DNA from: SZUA-309 sp965233675
GTDB taxonomy: Bacteria; Pseudomonadota; Gammaproteobacteria; Pseudomonadales; Azotimanducaceae
DNA length: 64,000 nucleotides
Assembly (NCBI GenBank): GCA_965233675.1
Contig: OZ247498.1
Span: 310,001 to 374,000, forward strand
Direction: 5' to 3'
Shown here: piece after piece, positions 26,073 through 34,929 of the stretch
Numbering within the stretch: position 1 is the first letter of the stretch
How the letters are laid out: every line of letters starts with the position of its first letter
Program-made: the position numbers and the translations under genes
The notes under the pieces: model-generated
Told to the model about the DNA's origin: nothing
Databases searched by the model: none
The model's input: the letters and a program-made list of their open reading frames with translations, nothing else

Positions 26073-27029
26073 TCACAGAGACAGCGCCTCCCCGGTGAGA
26101 CGGAGGAATACCCCTTCGAGGCTCGGTTCACAAACGCGTATTTCGGCGGCGGCCAGACTCATTTCCGTCAGACGCTGGTGCCAGTCGGCAACCCCGTCAT
26201 AGCCATAGGCCACGCTGCCGGTCCAGGTTCGGCCGTCATGCACGGGGGACAGGCCGGAGATGGCCAGTTGTCGATGGTGCTCGTCGCCCGGCAATTCGGC
26301 CAGTGTGATGGTGATCTCCTTGTGCTCGCCGAACACCTGCCGTATCAGCGCATCGGGTGCGCCTTCCAGACGTACCCGACCACCAACCAGAAAGATCACC
26401 CGATCTGCCAGGGTGGTCGCCTGAAGGAGATCATGAGTGGTGAGCAGAATGCCCAGACCATCCGCCCGCAGGCGACGCAGCAGTTCGTGGATGCGTTCGC
26501 GGGCATTGACGTCCACGCCGACAGTGGGCTCGTCCAGCATGACCAGGGTCGGCTGGTGCAGGACACTGGCGACGATGTTGAGCCGGCGCTGCATACCGCC
26601 GGACAGGGTATCCACCCGGTCGTCAGCGCGATCGGCGAGACCGCTCCAGGCGAGGGCGTCTCTGACCTTGTCAGCCAGATTCGCTTTCTCTACCGCCATC
26701 ATGCGGCCGAAAACTTCCAGGTTTTCGCGAACGGTCAGGTAGGGATAGAGAGCAATTTCCTGGGGCACGAATCCCAGATTCCGGCGCACGCTCACATCGC
26801 GGCGAGGATTGCCGCCGGCCAGTCGGGCGGTGCCGGCGTCCGGTGCGATCCGTCCGCAGGCTGTGCCAAGCAGGGTGGTCTTGCCCGCACCGTTCGGCCC
26901 GAGCAGTACCACCAGTTCACCGGGCGAGACGTTGAGCGACACATCGTCGAGTACCCGACGTCCGCCGAGGTGTTTGCTGATACCGCTGAGGCCGAGAAGG
27001 CTGTCGGCCGTCGTCAACGCGGGGGTCAA
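26073..27029 (-). CDS. ABC transporter ATP-binding protein
   Basis: A 318-residue cytoplasmic ATPase: Walker A GPNGAGKTT near residue 39, signature LSGGM near residue 142, Walker B LVMLDEPTVGVD near residue 160, H-loop TTHD near residue 198. A C-terminal extension of about 90 residues is typical of ABC-2/drug exporter ATPases. Its ATG overlaps the stop of the DUF3617 gene (ATGA). With the following permease it forms a minimal exporter. Confidence 0.92.
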   Translation of the reverse strand: MTPALTTADSLLGLSGISKHLGGRRVLDDVSLNVSPGELVVLLGPNGAGKTTLLGTACGRIAPDAGTARLAGGNPRRDVSVRRNLGFVPQEIALYPYLTVRENLEVFGRMMAVEKANLADKVRDALAWSGLADRADDRVDTLSGGMQRRLNIVASVLHQPTLVMLDEPTVGVDVNARERIHELLRRLRADGLGILLTTHDLLQATTLADRVIFLVGGRVRLEGAPDALIRQVFGEHKEITITLAELPGDEHHRQLAISGLSPVHDGRTWTGSVAYGYDGVADWHQRLTEMSLAAAEIRVCEPSLEGVFLRLTGEALSL

Positions 27030-27520
27030 CAGTCCCCCACGCGCTTTCCGTTGATGGTGGACTGCATCTGTACGGACTGATCGCCGACGCTGACGACCAC
27101 ATCGCTGATCATCTGGTAGGTCTCGTTCTCATAACTGCCGTCCACCGTCATGCGCATATCGCCATCCGGTGCGGCGCAGAGTATCTGCATTCTGATCACA
27201 CCCTCTTCCATCACGAATTCCGCGATTTCGCAGCTTTTGCCTTCCGGCAGGTCGGCGAAAACGGAGGCAGGGTCTTTTTCCAGATCCTCCCTGGTGAGGC
27301 AGTTCTGGGTGGTCACCGTGGTATCCGGCATCAGATCATCGCTGAAGTGGGTGCTGGTGGTGATCTCATAGTGTCCGGGCGCCGGGAGGGCCAGAGCAAA
27401 GCCGGCCAGCAGCGTTCCCAGCAGTGTTCCCAGCAGCAGGGCGAGGGTACGGGCTGCATCGATGGCGCGGCGTCCGGTTCGGGCGCGCGACCCGGGATTT
27501 TGACGGGTGGGATTCGGCAT
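27026..27520 (-). CDS. DUF3617 family secreted protein
   Basis: A 164-residue protein with a basic N-terminus and signal helix (ALLLGTLLGTLLAGFALALP), then a domain beginning PGHYEITTSTHF with two Cys pairs, as in DUF3617 proteins (periplasmic, unknown role). ATG 27520 is chosen because GGAGG stands 5 bases before it. It is the first gene of DUF3617-ATPase-permease, with an ATGA overlap to the ATPase. The signal helix is encoded partly by a 12-bp duplication. Confidence 0.75.
   Translation of the reverse strand: MPNPTRQNPGSRARTGRRAIDAARTLALLLGTLLGTLLAGFALALPAPGHYEITTSTHFSDDLMPDTTVTTQNCLTREDLEKDPASVFADLPEGKSCEIAEFVMEEGVIRMQILCAAPDGDMRMTVDGSYENETYQMISDVVVSVGDQSVQMQSTINGKRVGDC
27407..27430. repeat. 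Tandem repeat, 12 bp x 2, in the DUF3617 signal peptide
   Basis: CAGCAGCGTTCC followed by CAGCAGTGTTCC and a partial third copy. On the coding strand it gives repeated Leu-Leu-Gly-Thr in the hydrophobic signal core. Confidence 0.7.
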
Positions 27521-27671
27521 CAGGACCTCCAGTATCCCGCTGGCAGGCGGGCGCAAAATTCAGGCGCTATCCTAATGCAGAGTGGGTGCGGATAGCACAT
27601 CGTCAACGTGCGCGTCATACTCGGCCTCTTTTTTCAGTCTTCAACGAGAACAAATTTCCAGGGGGATGACC

Positions 27672-29780
27672 ATGAAAGGCACCGTGCATTACGAAACCCG
27701 GGGCAATATTGCCCTGATGACTGTCGATAACCCACCGGTAAATCCGCTGTCCAGTGGCGTGCGCCAGGGACTTTATGACGGTGTGGAAAAGGCACTGGCG
27801 GACGACGCGGTGGAAGCCATCGTGCTCACCGGCGCCGGCCGCGCATTCATCGCCGGTGCAGACATCTCCGAGTTCGGCAGCAGTGCTCAGGAAGGGGTTG
27901 GCCTCCACGAAGCGCTGGTGAAGATGGAGAACAGCCACAAACCCATCATCGCTGCCTTGAACGGCACCGCATTCGGCGGAGGACTGGAAGTCGCCCTCTG
28001 CTGTGACTACCGGGTTGCTGCCCCGGGCGCGCCGGTTGGCCTGCCGGAAGTGAAGCTCGGCCTGTTGCCCGGTGCTGGCGGCACCCAGCGCCTGCCGCGG
28101 CTGATCGGCGCGGAGAAAGCACTCGGATTCATTCTCTCCGGTGATCCCATTCCGGCACCCGCGGCCAGGTCACTGGGCATTGTGGATGAGGTGTTGGAGG
28201 GGGACCTCGTTACCGGCGCCATTGCATTTGCGGAGCAGGTGCTCGCCGACGGCGGCAAAACGCGCAAGATTCGCGACGAATCGGTCAAGGTGGAAGCGGA
28301 TCGTGGCAATGAACAGATCTTTGCCGATGCCCGTGCCCAGGCTGCGCGGAAAATGCGCGGTCGTTTCGCGCCGGAGATGATCATTCAGTGCGTGGAGGCC
28401 GCCGTCAATCTGAATGACTTCGATGCCGGTATGAAGGTGGAGGCCGACTGTTTCGCCCAGTGCCTCAATCATCCGCAACGGGCGGCACTGATCCATCTGT
28501 TTTTCTCCGAGCGGGAAGTGGCCAAGATCCCGGACATCCCGAAGGATACGGTGCAGCGGAAGGTGGAATCGGCTGCGGTTATAGGCTGCGGCACCATGGG
28601 CGGTGGCATCTCCATGTCGTTCGTCAATGTCGGAATTCCAGTGAAGGTGCTGGAGATGAACGAGGAGGCCCTCGAGAAAGGGCTGGGCGTGATCAAGCGG
28701 AACTACGATATCCAGGTGAGCCGTGGTCGCATGACGGCGGAACAGGTGGACGAGCGCATGAGCCTGCTCAGCGGCACCACCCGCTACGAAGATCTCGGTG
28801 ATGCGGATGTGATTGTCGAAGCCGTCTACGAAAATCTGGATCTGAAATGTGAAATTTTCGGCAAGCTGGACAAGGTTGCGAAGCCGGGTGCCATTCTCGC
28901 GAGCAATACGTCCGGTCTGGATGTGGACAGGATGGCGAAGACCACCGGCCGGCCCGGTGATGTGATCGGCATGCACTTCTTCTCCCCGGCCAATGTCATG
29001 CGCCTGCTGGAAGTGGTCCGTGGCAGCGACACCAGTGCGGAGGTCATCGCCACGGTCATGAAGCTTGGCCGGCGTCTGAACAAGATCGCCGTCCTGTCCG
29101 GCAACGCGCCGGGTTTCATCGGCAACCGGATGCTCGGTCAGTACACGCGCCAGGCTGGCGAGATCATCCTCCAGGGCGCCACGCCTTATCAGGTGGATAG
29201 CGTGATGAACGGCTTCGGCATGCCCATGGGACCATTTCAGATGAACGACCTGGTTGGCCTCGATCTGGGCTGGCGGGCCCGAAAGCTGGCTGGCGTGGCA
29301 CCTGAAGATGTGCCGATCACGGCTCGTGTGGCGGACAAGCTCTGCGAACTGGAACGTTTCGGGCAGAAAACGTCCCGCGGCTACTACATCTATCCGGAAG
29401 GAAGCCGGGCCGGCCAGCCTGATCCGGAAGTGGTGGAGATCGTCGAGCAGACGTCTGCCGAACTCGGCATCGAGCGGCAGGAGGTCGGTGATGACGAGGT
29501 GCTGAAACGCTGCCTGTATCCGCTGATCAACGAGGGTGCGCGCATTCTGGAAGAGGGCATCGCCCTGCGTCCCTGCGACATCGACATCGTCTACATCAAT
29601 GGCTACGGCTTTCCGGAAGTCACCGGTGGTCCGATGTTCTGGGCGGATCAGCAGGGCCTGGAGAATGTGCTGGCAGATATCAGGCGCTACGGCGAGCTCT
29701 ATGGTGGCGATGCCTGGCAGCCGGCACCACTGCTCGAGAAGCTGGTCGCCGAGGGCAAAGGCTTCGCCTCTCTGCAGTGA
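27672..29780 (+). CDS. FadJ/FadB-like bifunctional enoyl-CoA hydratase / 3-hydroxyacyl-CoA dehydrogenase
   Basis: A 702-residue fatty-acid beta-oxidation enzyme. The N-terminal crotonase domain (about residues 1-190) has the oxyanion segment FIAGADISEFG and both expected glutamates (GGGLEVALCCDY and GLPEVKLGLLPGAGG). The NAD-binding domain starts at AVIGCGTMGGGISMSF near residue 302 and two C-terminal 3HCDH domains follow (GNAPGFIGNRM near residue 478). ATG 27672 is chosen because AGGGGG lies six bases before it; the ATG at 27666 touches the ribosome site. It is convergent with the RCK gene (15 bp). It could serve the CoA pathways elsewhere in the window. Confidence 0.93.
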   Translation: MKGTVHYETRGNIALMTVDNPPVNPLSSGVRQGLYDGVEKALADDAVEAIVLTGAGRAFIAGADISEFGSSAQEGVGLHEALVKMENSHKPIIAALNGTAFGGGLEVALCCDYRVAAPGAPVGLPEVKLGLLPGAGGTQRLPRLIGAEKALGFILSGDPIPAPAARSLGIVDEVLEGDLVTGAIAFAEQVLADGGKTRKIRDESVKVEADRGNEQIFADARAQAARKMRGRFAPEMIIQCVEAAVNLNDFDAGMKVEADCFAQCLNHPQRAALIHLFFSEREVAKIPDIPKDTVQRKVESAAVIGCGTMGGGISMSFVNVGIPVKVLEMNEEALEKGLGVIKRNYDIQVSRGRMTAEQVDERMSLLSGTTRYEDLGDADVIVEAVYENLDLKCEIFGKLDKVAKPGAILASNTSGLDVDRMAKTTGRPGDVIGMHFFSPANVMRLLEVVRGSDTSAEVIATVMKLGRRLNKIAVLSGNAPGFIGNRMLGQYTRQAGEIILQGATPYQVDSVMNGFGMPMGPFQMNDLVGLDLGWRARKLAGVAPEDVPITARVADKLCELERFGQKTSRGYYIYPEGSRAGQPDPEVVEIVEQTSAELGIERQEVGDDEVLKRCLYPLINEGARILEEGIALRPCDIDIVYINGYGFPEVTGGPMFWADQQGLENVLADIRRYGELYGGDAWQPAPLLEKLVAEGKGFASLQ

Positions 29781-29795
29781 GAACCGGCCTGCCGG

Positions 29796-31094
29796 TCAGC
29801 GCCGGGTGCTGATCGGCAGCCAGTCCTGAGGCACGTTGTCCTCCACCAGTTGTTTGATGCTGAAGGTGCCGATGTCGTGTTCTGCACCCACATCCAGCGC
29901 CAGACGGGAGATGTCGTTGGTTCTGGCGAAGACCTTCGCGTTCGGGTACTTCCGCTTCAGCCAGAGCGCCGTGCGCAGATTGTCTTCGGCGCTGCCGGTG
30001 CCGAGTAATATCGTGGGTTGTTTGGCATCCAACTCCTCCATGTCGGCGAGCTTTCGCCACACTTCCGGGTGGGAAATGTCACCCTGCAGCACCACCCGCT
30101 GGTAGTTGCCCTGAATCCGCTGTTGCTCTTCAGCGACCAGCAGGCGCCGGTTGGCATCGATATCGAGCACATACATCTTCTCGATTTCCTCGTCGGCGAT
30201 CGCATCCAGTTCTTCCATCACAGTCTGACCGAAGCGTCCGAAGCCGGCGATGATGATCACGTCCCGCTGAGCCGTCTGCTGGAACTGCTCGATCAGGGCA
30301 TGCTGAACCATTCCCTGTGCGGCGAGATGGTAGGAGTTGAAAGTGATGCAGTGTTTGGCGACTGCCGTGTCCTGCATCGAGCGCATGAAGCGCAGATTGT
30401 GAGAATGGATGAGGATGCGGGAAGCGAGCACCGGATAGGCGGCAAGGGCCTTGGTGGCCGCTTCGTAGCACTGGAAATCGTTATCGCCGAGAAAGACCAG
30501 TTGCCGGGCTTTACGCAGCTTGAGTTCCTTGCGGATGAAGCGATGGGTGATGTCCCCGGAAAGCGTGCGGACCCCGAAGGTCTGGCTGAGTTCTTCCGCT
30601 CTAATCGGATCCAGGGCATCGTCGATGACCACGATGTCCGTCTTGCTGACGGTCCCGGACGACACCGCAGCCTGCAGTATCCGCAGATAGCTGGTGGTGA
30701 GCTCACCGGATCCGGAAATCACGATGTGATCCGCCAGCATCCGCAGTTGCCAGCGGCCGGGACGCATCACGCGAAGAACCGCCTCGATGACCGCGGAAGC
30801 CATGAGCAGCGGGCAACCGAAGTAGGCGAGCCAGAGCAGGGCCCGGCCGATGAGCGGACCACCCACCGGGGTGCCCAGATCCAGCCCGCCGACCACGAAC
30901 AGACCGAGGCTGTAGTAAGCCTTGGTCAGCACACCGGCATCCACCGTTTCCGGCCGTTCAGAAAGGCCGACGCCCATGAGAAGACCGGAGAATCCGGCGC
31001 TGTAGAACAGCAATGCGGCAAACCAGCGCCAGTTGACCGTGAGTGTCTGGCTGGCGGGTTCGTCGTTGGGCGCCTGGGTCGGCGACATGTTCAT
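29796..31094 (-). CDS. Channel-like protein with RCK (TrkA-N) NAD-binding domain and altered pore loop
   Basis: A 432-residue protein: a first helix (about residues 22-42), a pore-like loop, a second helix (about 82-105), then two Rossmann RCK domains (IVISGSGELTTSYL near residue 118; IIAGFGRFGQTVMEEL near residue 273). The architecture is that of a Kch/MthK-like channel, but the loop reads FVVGGLDLGTP where the TVGYGD filter is expected. K+ selectivity is therefore doubtful. ATG 31094 follows GGAGGAG; the longer frame is not family-like. It is convergent with the FadJ-like gene and divergent from the crotonase gene. Confidence 0.75.
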   Translation of the reverse strand: MNMSPTQAPNDEPASQTLTVNWRWFAALLFYSAGFSGLLMGVGLSERPETVDAGVLTKAYYSLGLFVVGGLDLGTPVGGPLIGRALLWLAYFGCPLLMASAVIEAVLRVMRPGRWQLRMLADHIVISGSGELTTSYLRILQAAVSSGTVSKTDIVVIDDALDPIRAEELSQTFGVRTLSGDITHRFIRKELKLRKARQLVFLGDNDFQCYEAATKALAAYPVLASRILIHSHNLRFMRSMQDTAVAKHCITFNSYHLAAQGMVQHALIEQFQQTAQRDVIIIAGFGRFGQTVMEELDAIADEEIEKMYVLDIDANRRLLVAEEQQRIQGNYQRVVLQGDISHPEVWRKLADMEELDAKQPTILLGTGSAEDNLRTALWLKRKYPNAKVFARTNDISRLALDVGAEHDIGTFSIKQLVEDNVPQDWLPISTRR

Positions 31095-31246
31095 GGTGGC
31101 TCCTCCGTCAGGGTGCGGAGGGTTGCACAAAGCAGGGGCATCAGCCAAGGTTCCAGGCTGTCGTTTCCGAAGGATGATTCGTGACCACCCCGGTTCGGGT
31201 GAGCGCGGCAGAAGCATCCCCTTCGCCAATCGGATGGTTTGAACAG

Positions 31247-31903
31247 ATGAAATACGAACTGAGAGATTCCGTCGCCATTGTGCACCTGGATGATGGTAAG
31301 GCTAATGCAGTCAGCTACGACCTGATGAAATTCGTCAACGAGTGTCTGGATCGAGCCGAGAGCGAAGCCGGGGCGGTGGTCCTGCATGGTCGGGAAGGCG
31401 TTTTATCTGCCGGTTTCGACCTGAAGGAAATGGCGAAGGGGGCGGATGCCGCTGCCGCGCTGGTCGGTAAAGGCGCAGATTTTTTTCTCCGGCTCTTTGC
31501 GCTGCCCCAGCCCCTGCTGATCGCCTGTACGGGACATGCCATCGCCGCGGGCGGTTTCATGCTGCTGTCGGCGGATAATCGGATCGGTGCTGCGGGAGAT
31601 TTCAAGATCGGTCTGAATGAGACCGCGATCGGCATGACGATTCCCGTATTCGGGCGGGAACTGGCCAAGGCCCGACTGGCGACCCGGCATGTGACCAGAG
31701 CCTACGTCCAGGCCAATCTCTACGATCCTGATGGGGCTGTTGCCGCCGGATTCCTCGATCGGGTATTGCCGCCGGATCAGGTACTGGAAGGCGCGGTGAC
31801 AGAAGCGGCCGCTCTGGCTGAATTGCCGTCAGCCAACTACGCCGGGAACAAGCGGGAAATCAGAGCGCCGTTCATTGCCACGATCGAGGCCAGTCTCAGC
31901 TAG
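31247..31903 (+). CDS. Crotonase-like (enoyl-CoA hydratase/isomerase family) protein
   Basis: A 218-residue crotonase-fold protein, shorter than the usual 255-265. The oxyanion segments LSAGFDLKEMA and HAIAAGGFMLLSADNRIGA are present. At the second conserved stretch the sequence reads KIGLNETAIGM, keeping a Glu. The C-terminal helical region is truncated compared with typical hydratases. ATG 31247 starts MKYELRDSVAIVHL, the normal first strand; the longer upstream frame is not conserved-looking. The acyl-CoA substrate is unknown. It is convergent with the thioesterase gene. Confidence 0.8.
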   Translation: MKYELRDSVAIVHLDDGKANAVSYDLMKFVNECLDRAESEAGAVVLHGREGVLSAGFDLKEMAKGADAAAALVGKGADFFLRLFALPQPLLIACTGHAIAAGGFMLLSADNRIGAAGDFKIGLNETAIGMTIPVFGRELAKARLATRHVTRAYVQANLYDPDGAVAAGFLDRVLPPDQVLEGAVTEAAALAELPSANYAGNKREIRAPFIATIEASLS

Positions 31904-31921
31904 GAAGCTGGCCTGACGACC

Positions 31922-31957
31922 ACTCAAGTGGGTACTCAAGTGGGAACTCAAGTGGGG
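31922..31957. repeat. Tandem repeat, 12 bp x 3, at the thioesterase stop
   Basis: ACTCAAGTGGGT, ACTCAAGTGGGA, ACTCAAGTGGGG. On the thioesterase strand each unit carries TGA in the reading frame, so unit gain or loss does not change the protein end. Confidence 0.9.
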
Positions 31958-32325
31958 ACATGGGTGGTCGTTACCTCGGCGAGCAGCCGGTCGTCTTCGC
32001 CGCGGATTTCGGTACGGATGACGGTGATCCGACGACCCACCCGAACCGGTCTGGCATAACCCCGGATCGTTCCGCCCTGCTGGTTGGCCAGCATCACGGC
32101 GTGCAGGTCCACACCCACCATGAACTTCTGCTCGCCCGTTTTCTCGAAATAGGCCCGGTTGGCGGCGCCGGTGGAGATGTTGTCTGCCAGTGAGATGATC
32201 ACACCGCCGTTGATGTTGCCGGTGGGATTGCAGTGATGAGGCTGGATGACGATTTTTGCCTCGCCAGCCACCGGATTGCCGGCGTCGATGTCGTCCATGC
32301 CGATGTATCGGTCAAAGGTGGTCAT
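31948..32325 (-). CDS. PaaI/hotdog-fold acyl-CoA thioesterase
   Basis: A 125-residue single hotdog domain. HHCNPTGNINGGVIISLADN (about residues 30-49) is the helix and active-site region of the PaaI/YbgC-like group, with the His-Asn and Asp of the loop, and GRRITVIRTEI lies in the last strands. It hydrolyses acyl- or aroyl-CoA thioesters. The start overlaps the MscS stop (ATGA). The stop is within a 12-bp repeat shared with the convergent crotonase intergenic gap. Substrate unknown. Confidence 0.82.
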   Translation of the reverse strand: MTTFDRYIGMDDIDAGNPVAGEAKIVIQPHHCNPTGNINGGVIISLADNISTGAANRAYFEKTGEQKFMVGVDLHAVMLANQQGGTIRGYARPVRVGRRITVIRTEIRGEDDRLLAEVTTTHVPT

Positions 32326-33479
32326 TCGCGTGTAGGCATCTCTTTGATGTAAACGTCCTGCTTGCTGTACGGAATCTCGATACCGGCATCATTCAATGCC
32401 TTATAGGTTGCCATCAGCAGTTCGTGCCGTATCCGTCCACCGTCTTCGGGATTTTCAATCCAGATCAGCAGTTCAAAATCGAGGCTCGAGGCGCCGAAAC
32501 CGCGCATCCGCACGCGGGGTTGTGGATGTTGTCTCGCCTCCGGATGGCTCTGACCGACCGTGAGAAGGACCTCGCAGACCTGATCCACATCGGAACCATA
32601 GGCCACGCCCACAGGTATCCGTTGCCGCATCTGCTGTGCCGGACCACCGCTTTCATTGACGATCTTGGCGGCGGCGATGACGCCGTTGGGGATGGTGATC
32701 TCGATATCGTCCCGGGTCATCAATCGGGTGCTGCGCAGGCCGATCGCTGAGACCTTGCCTCTCTCGCCGCTGTCCAGATTGATGTAATCACCGATCTTGT
32801 ACGGTGCGTCGGCAACGATGAAAAACCCGGAAAACAGATTGGCCAACGTATCTTTGGCTGCGAAACCCACGGCGATGCCGACGATGCCGGCGCTTGCCAG
32901 CCAGCCCACCGGGTTGATGCCCCAGATGAGGAGAAGCGCGTAGCTGCCGAACAGAATGGTCAGCAGCTTCGCACTGAGATCGAACAGGGGCATGGTCCGC
33001 TCTTCGACGGCAGCAAAACGCGGCAGTGCGCTCAGCCGCACGAGCAGCTCGCTCGAAAGACGGAGCGCGGCCCGCATCCAGCTCACGACGATCACCGAGA
33101 GCAGAACCTGAATCAGAAAATTCGCTCCGAACGGCAGTTCCGCCACCTTCACCGCGAGGGTCAACCCGAAGTAGACGAGCGTCGTGGTGACCGGTTTTTC
33201 CAGATGCGTAATCAGGACGGCGCGGACGATGCCCTGTTCCGCCCAGCCAAACCGGGAGAGGACGGGGAAAACCAGATAGCGGGCCAGTACACCGATCAGC
33301 AGAGCGCCCGCCACGACCACCAGCGCGGCAAGCAGAGGATACTGGTCTATCAGTTGCCAGCCGGGTTGGGCAAAGGTGGGCAGCCAGTCGACGAGGTCCG
33401 GCAGCTGGTCAGTGACCGGTGCCACGGTGACGGTGTCACCGCCTGCGGCGGCATTTGAGTCGGTTTCTGCGTGCGCCAT
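32322..33479 (-). CDS. MscS-type mechanosensitive ion channel
   Basis: A 385-residue inner-membrane channel. Five or so helices (about residues 45-230) are followed by the pore-lining helix with the small-residue pattern WLASAGIVGIAVGFAAKDTLANLFSG (shown in part: VGIAVGFAAKDTLANL) near residue 210, the beta domain (YINLDSGERGKVSAIGLRST) and the alpha/beta cytoplasmic cage. It releases solutes on osmotic downshock. The N-terminus is longer than E. coli MscS (286 residues). It overlaps the thioesterase gene by 4 bases. Confidence 0.9.
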   Translation of the reverse strand: MAHAETDSNAAAGGDTVTVAPVTDQLPDLVDWLPTFAQPGWQLIDQYPLLAALVVVAGALLIGVLARYLVFPVLSRFGWAEQGIVRAVLITHLEKPVTTTLVYFGLTLAVKVAELPFGANFLIQVLLSVIVVSWMRAALRLSSELLVRLSALPRFAAVEERTMPLFDLSAKLLTILFGSYALLLIWGINPVGWLASAGIVGIAVGFAAKDTLANLFSGFFIVADAPYKIGDYINLDSGERGKVSAIGLRSTRLMTRDDIEITIPNGVIAAAKIVNESGGPAQQMRQRIPVGVAYGSDVDQVCEVLLTVGQSHPEARQHPQPRVRMRGFGASSLDFELLIWIENPEDGGRIRHELLMATYKALNDAGIEIPYSKQDVYIKEMPTRE

Positions 33480-33584
33480 GGTCTGCGTCTGCGTGGTTCC
33501 CGCATGATCCCTGATTCAGGCCCGTTCGGCGAGTCCGGATCGTCAGTCGCCGTGCGGGTGCTTTTCAGCAGCTCTTTCGTCGAC

Positions 33585-33628
33585 CTTACGCCGGCCTTCC
33601 GCCGCTCTTACGCCGTCCTTCCGCCGTT
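33585..33628. repeat. Tandem repeat, 22 bp x 2, at the Rieske gene stop
   Basis: CTTACGCCGGCCTTCCGCCG-type unit present twice with two mismatches. It ends inside the stop codon of the Rieske oxygenase gene and fills part of the 147-bp gap to the MscS gene. Confidence 0.75.
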
Positions 33629-34862
33629 ATGAGGCGGAGGCGGCGGGTGTGATTTGATCGAATAACGCGGGCAGATCTGCATCGTCCGTGTTCAGCAGGC
33701 GATCCAGGAAACCATGGAAATGCTGACCGCCACCCTCGTTGCGGCCAAACATCACTTCGGCGCCGGGCCGGTGCATGAGGGCCCGCTGCTGGGCGAGTCC
33801 GGTGGCGTAGTCTTCCTCTTCCACCACGTATTTGAGCAGATCGAACTGCCCCTGAGCGGCCTCCCGCATCTCGTCCGTGGGTGGTAACTCCGCCATCAGG
33901 TAGTTCTGTACCGTTCTGGACTCCTGGGGTGTATCGCCGGGGAACAACTGGCTGATCATCACGCCGCGGCCGCCGCCGCCATCGAAACCGGCAATGGAAA
34001 TGTGTGGAAAGATGGTCCAGACACTGGTGGTGAGCGCTTCCACCGGCCACTCATCCTCTGGCCGATCCTTCAGCTTGAACAGTTCCGGATTCGGACTCGA
34101 TACGCGCTGATGCGGTCCGTAGGCATAGTACAGAGCCTGATTCGGCATGTTCGAGCCGAAAGTATTTTTGTGCAGGACCGGCAGGTGATAGAGGTCCATG
34201 TAGCCATCGTAAGCGATCTTCCAGTTCGGGCCCGCGATCGTCCGCTCATCGAATAGCGCCCAGGACTCAAACCCGAAGTGCGCCAGCAGGTGATCGTAGC
34301 CGCATAGAAAGCGGTCCAGGTCCAGCGGCGAGTCCGGATCCAGGGTGACCCAGATCATGCCCGCTCTTTCGCCGCAGGGCAGTCGGGTGAGGCCGTGGCA
34401 GGACTTGTCGATCTGACCGAAATCCTCCTCCGAGTAAACGCTGACCAGACTGCCATCATGGTCATACGTCCAGGCGTGGTAAGGGCAGGTGAAGCGCATT
34501 TTCCTGCCGCGTGCTTCGGTCATTACCACGGCCCCTCGGTGGGAGCAGGAATTGATGAATGCGTGAACATCGCCGGACTCGGTGCGCACCATCAGCACTG
34601 GCACACCGCAGACTTCGATGGTCTTGAAATCACCGGCGGTTTTCAGCTCGCAACTCATCGCCAGCATGAGTGGCATGCGGCGGAAAACTCTGTCCATCTC
34701 AAGCCGCCAGCGATCTTCGTCGTAGTAGTGAGCGGCTGGCACGCTGAGCACGTCGGCTGCTTTTTCGAGCTCGCCGGACTCGACAACGGCCATGTTGTGA
34801 TGCGCCATCTCGATGAGGGTCGCTCTGGCGTTTTCAGCGGTCGTTTTTCTGGTCTGGCCCAT
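33627..34862 (-). CDS. Rieske non-heme iron oxygenase, alpha subunit
   Basis: A 411-residue oxygenase component. The Rieske 2Fe-2S motif is CSHRG near residue 92 with FTCPYHAW 17 residues on (C-x-H ... C-x2-H). The catalytic domain has DGYMDLYHLPVLH near residue 215, giving the two His ligands; the third, acidic ligand is expected near the C-terminus. Such enzymes hydroxylate aromatics, steroids, terpenoids or quaternary amines. No reductase or ferredoxin gene is adjacent. It is the last of the minus-strand ADH-SDR-MDR-Rieske series, 67 bp after the MDR gene. Substrate unknown. Confidence 0.9.
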   Translation of the reverse strand: MGQTRKTTAENARATLIEMAHHNMAVVESGELEKAADVLSVPAAHYYDEDRWRLEMDRVFRRMPLMLAMSCELKTAGDFKTIEVCGVPVLMVRTESGDVHAFINSCSHRGAVVMTEARGRKMRFTCPYHAWTYDHDGSLVSVYSEEDFGQIDKSCHGLTRLPCGERAGMIWVTLDPDSPLDLDRFLCGYDHLLAHFGFESWALFDERTIAGPNWKIAYDGYMDLYHLPVLHKNTFGSNMPNQALYYAYGPHQRVSSPNPELFKLKDRPEDEWPVEALTTSVWTIFPHISIAGFDGGGGRGVMISQLFPGDTPQESRTVQNYLMAELPPTDEMREAAQGQFDLLKYVVEEEDYATGLAQQRALMHRPGAEVMFGRNEGGGQHFHGFLDRLLNTDDADLPALFDQITPAASAS

Positions 34863-34929
34863 TCGGAAATCCTCGTTTGAATGCCTGACTGATGCGGTAG
34901 CCGTTCCTGAGTGTGTCAGAAAAATCTGG

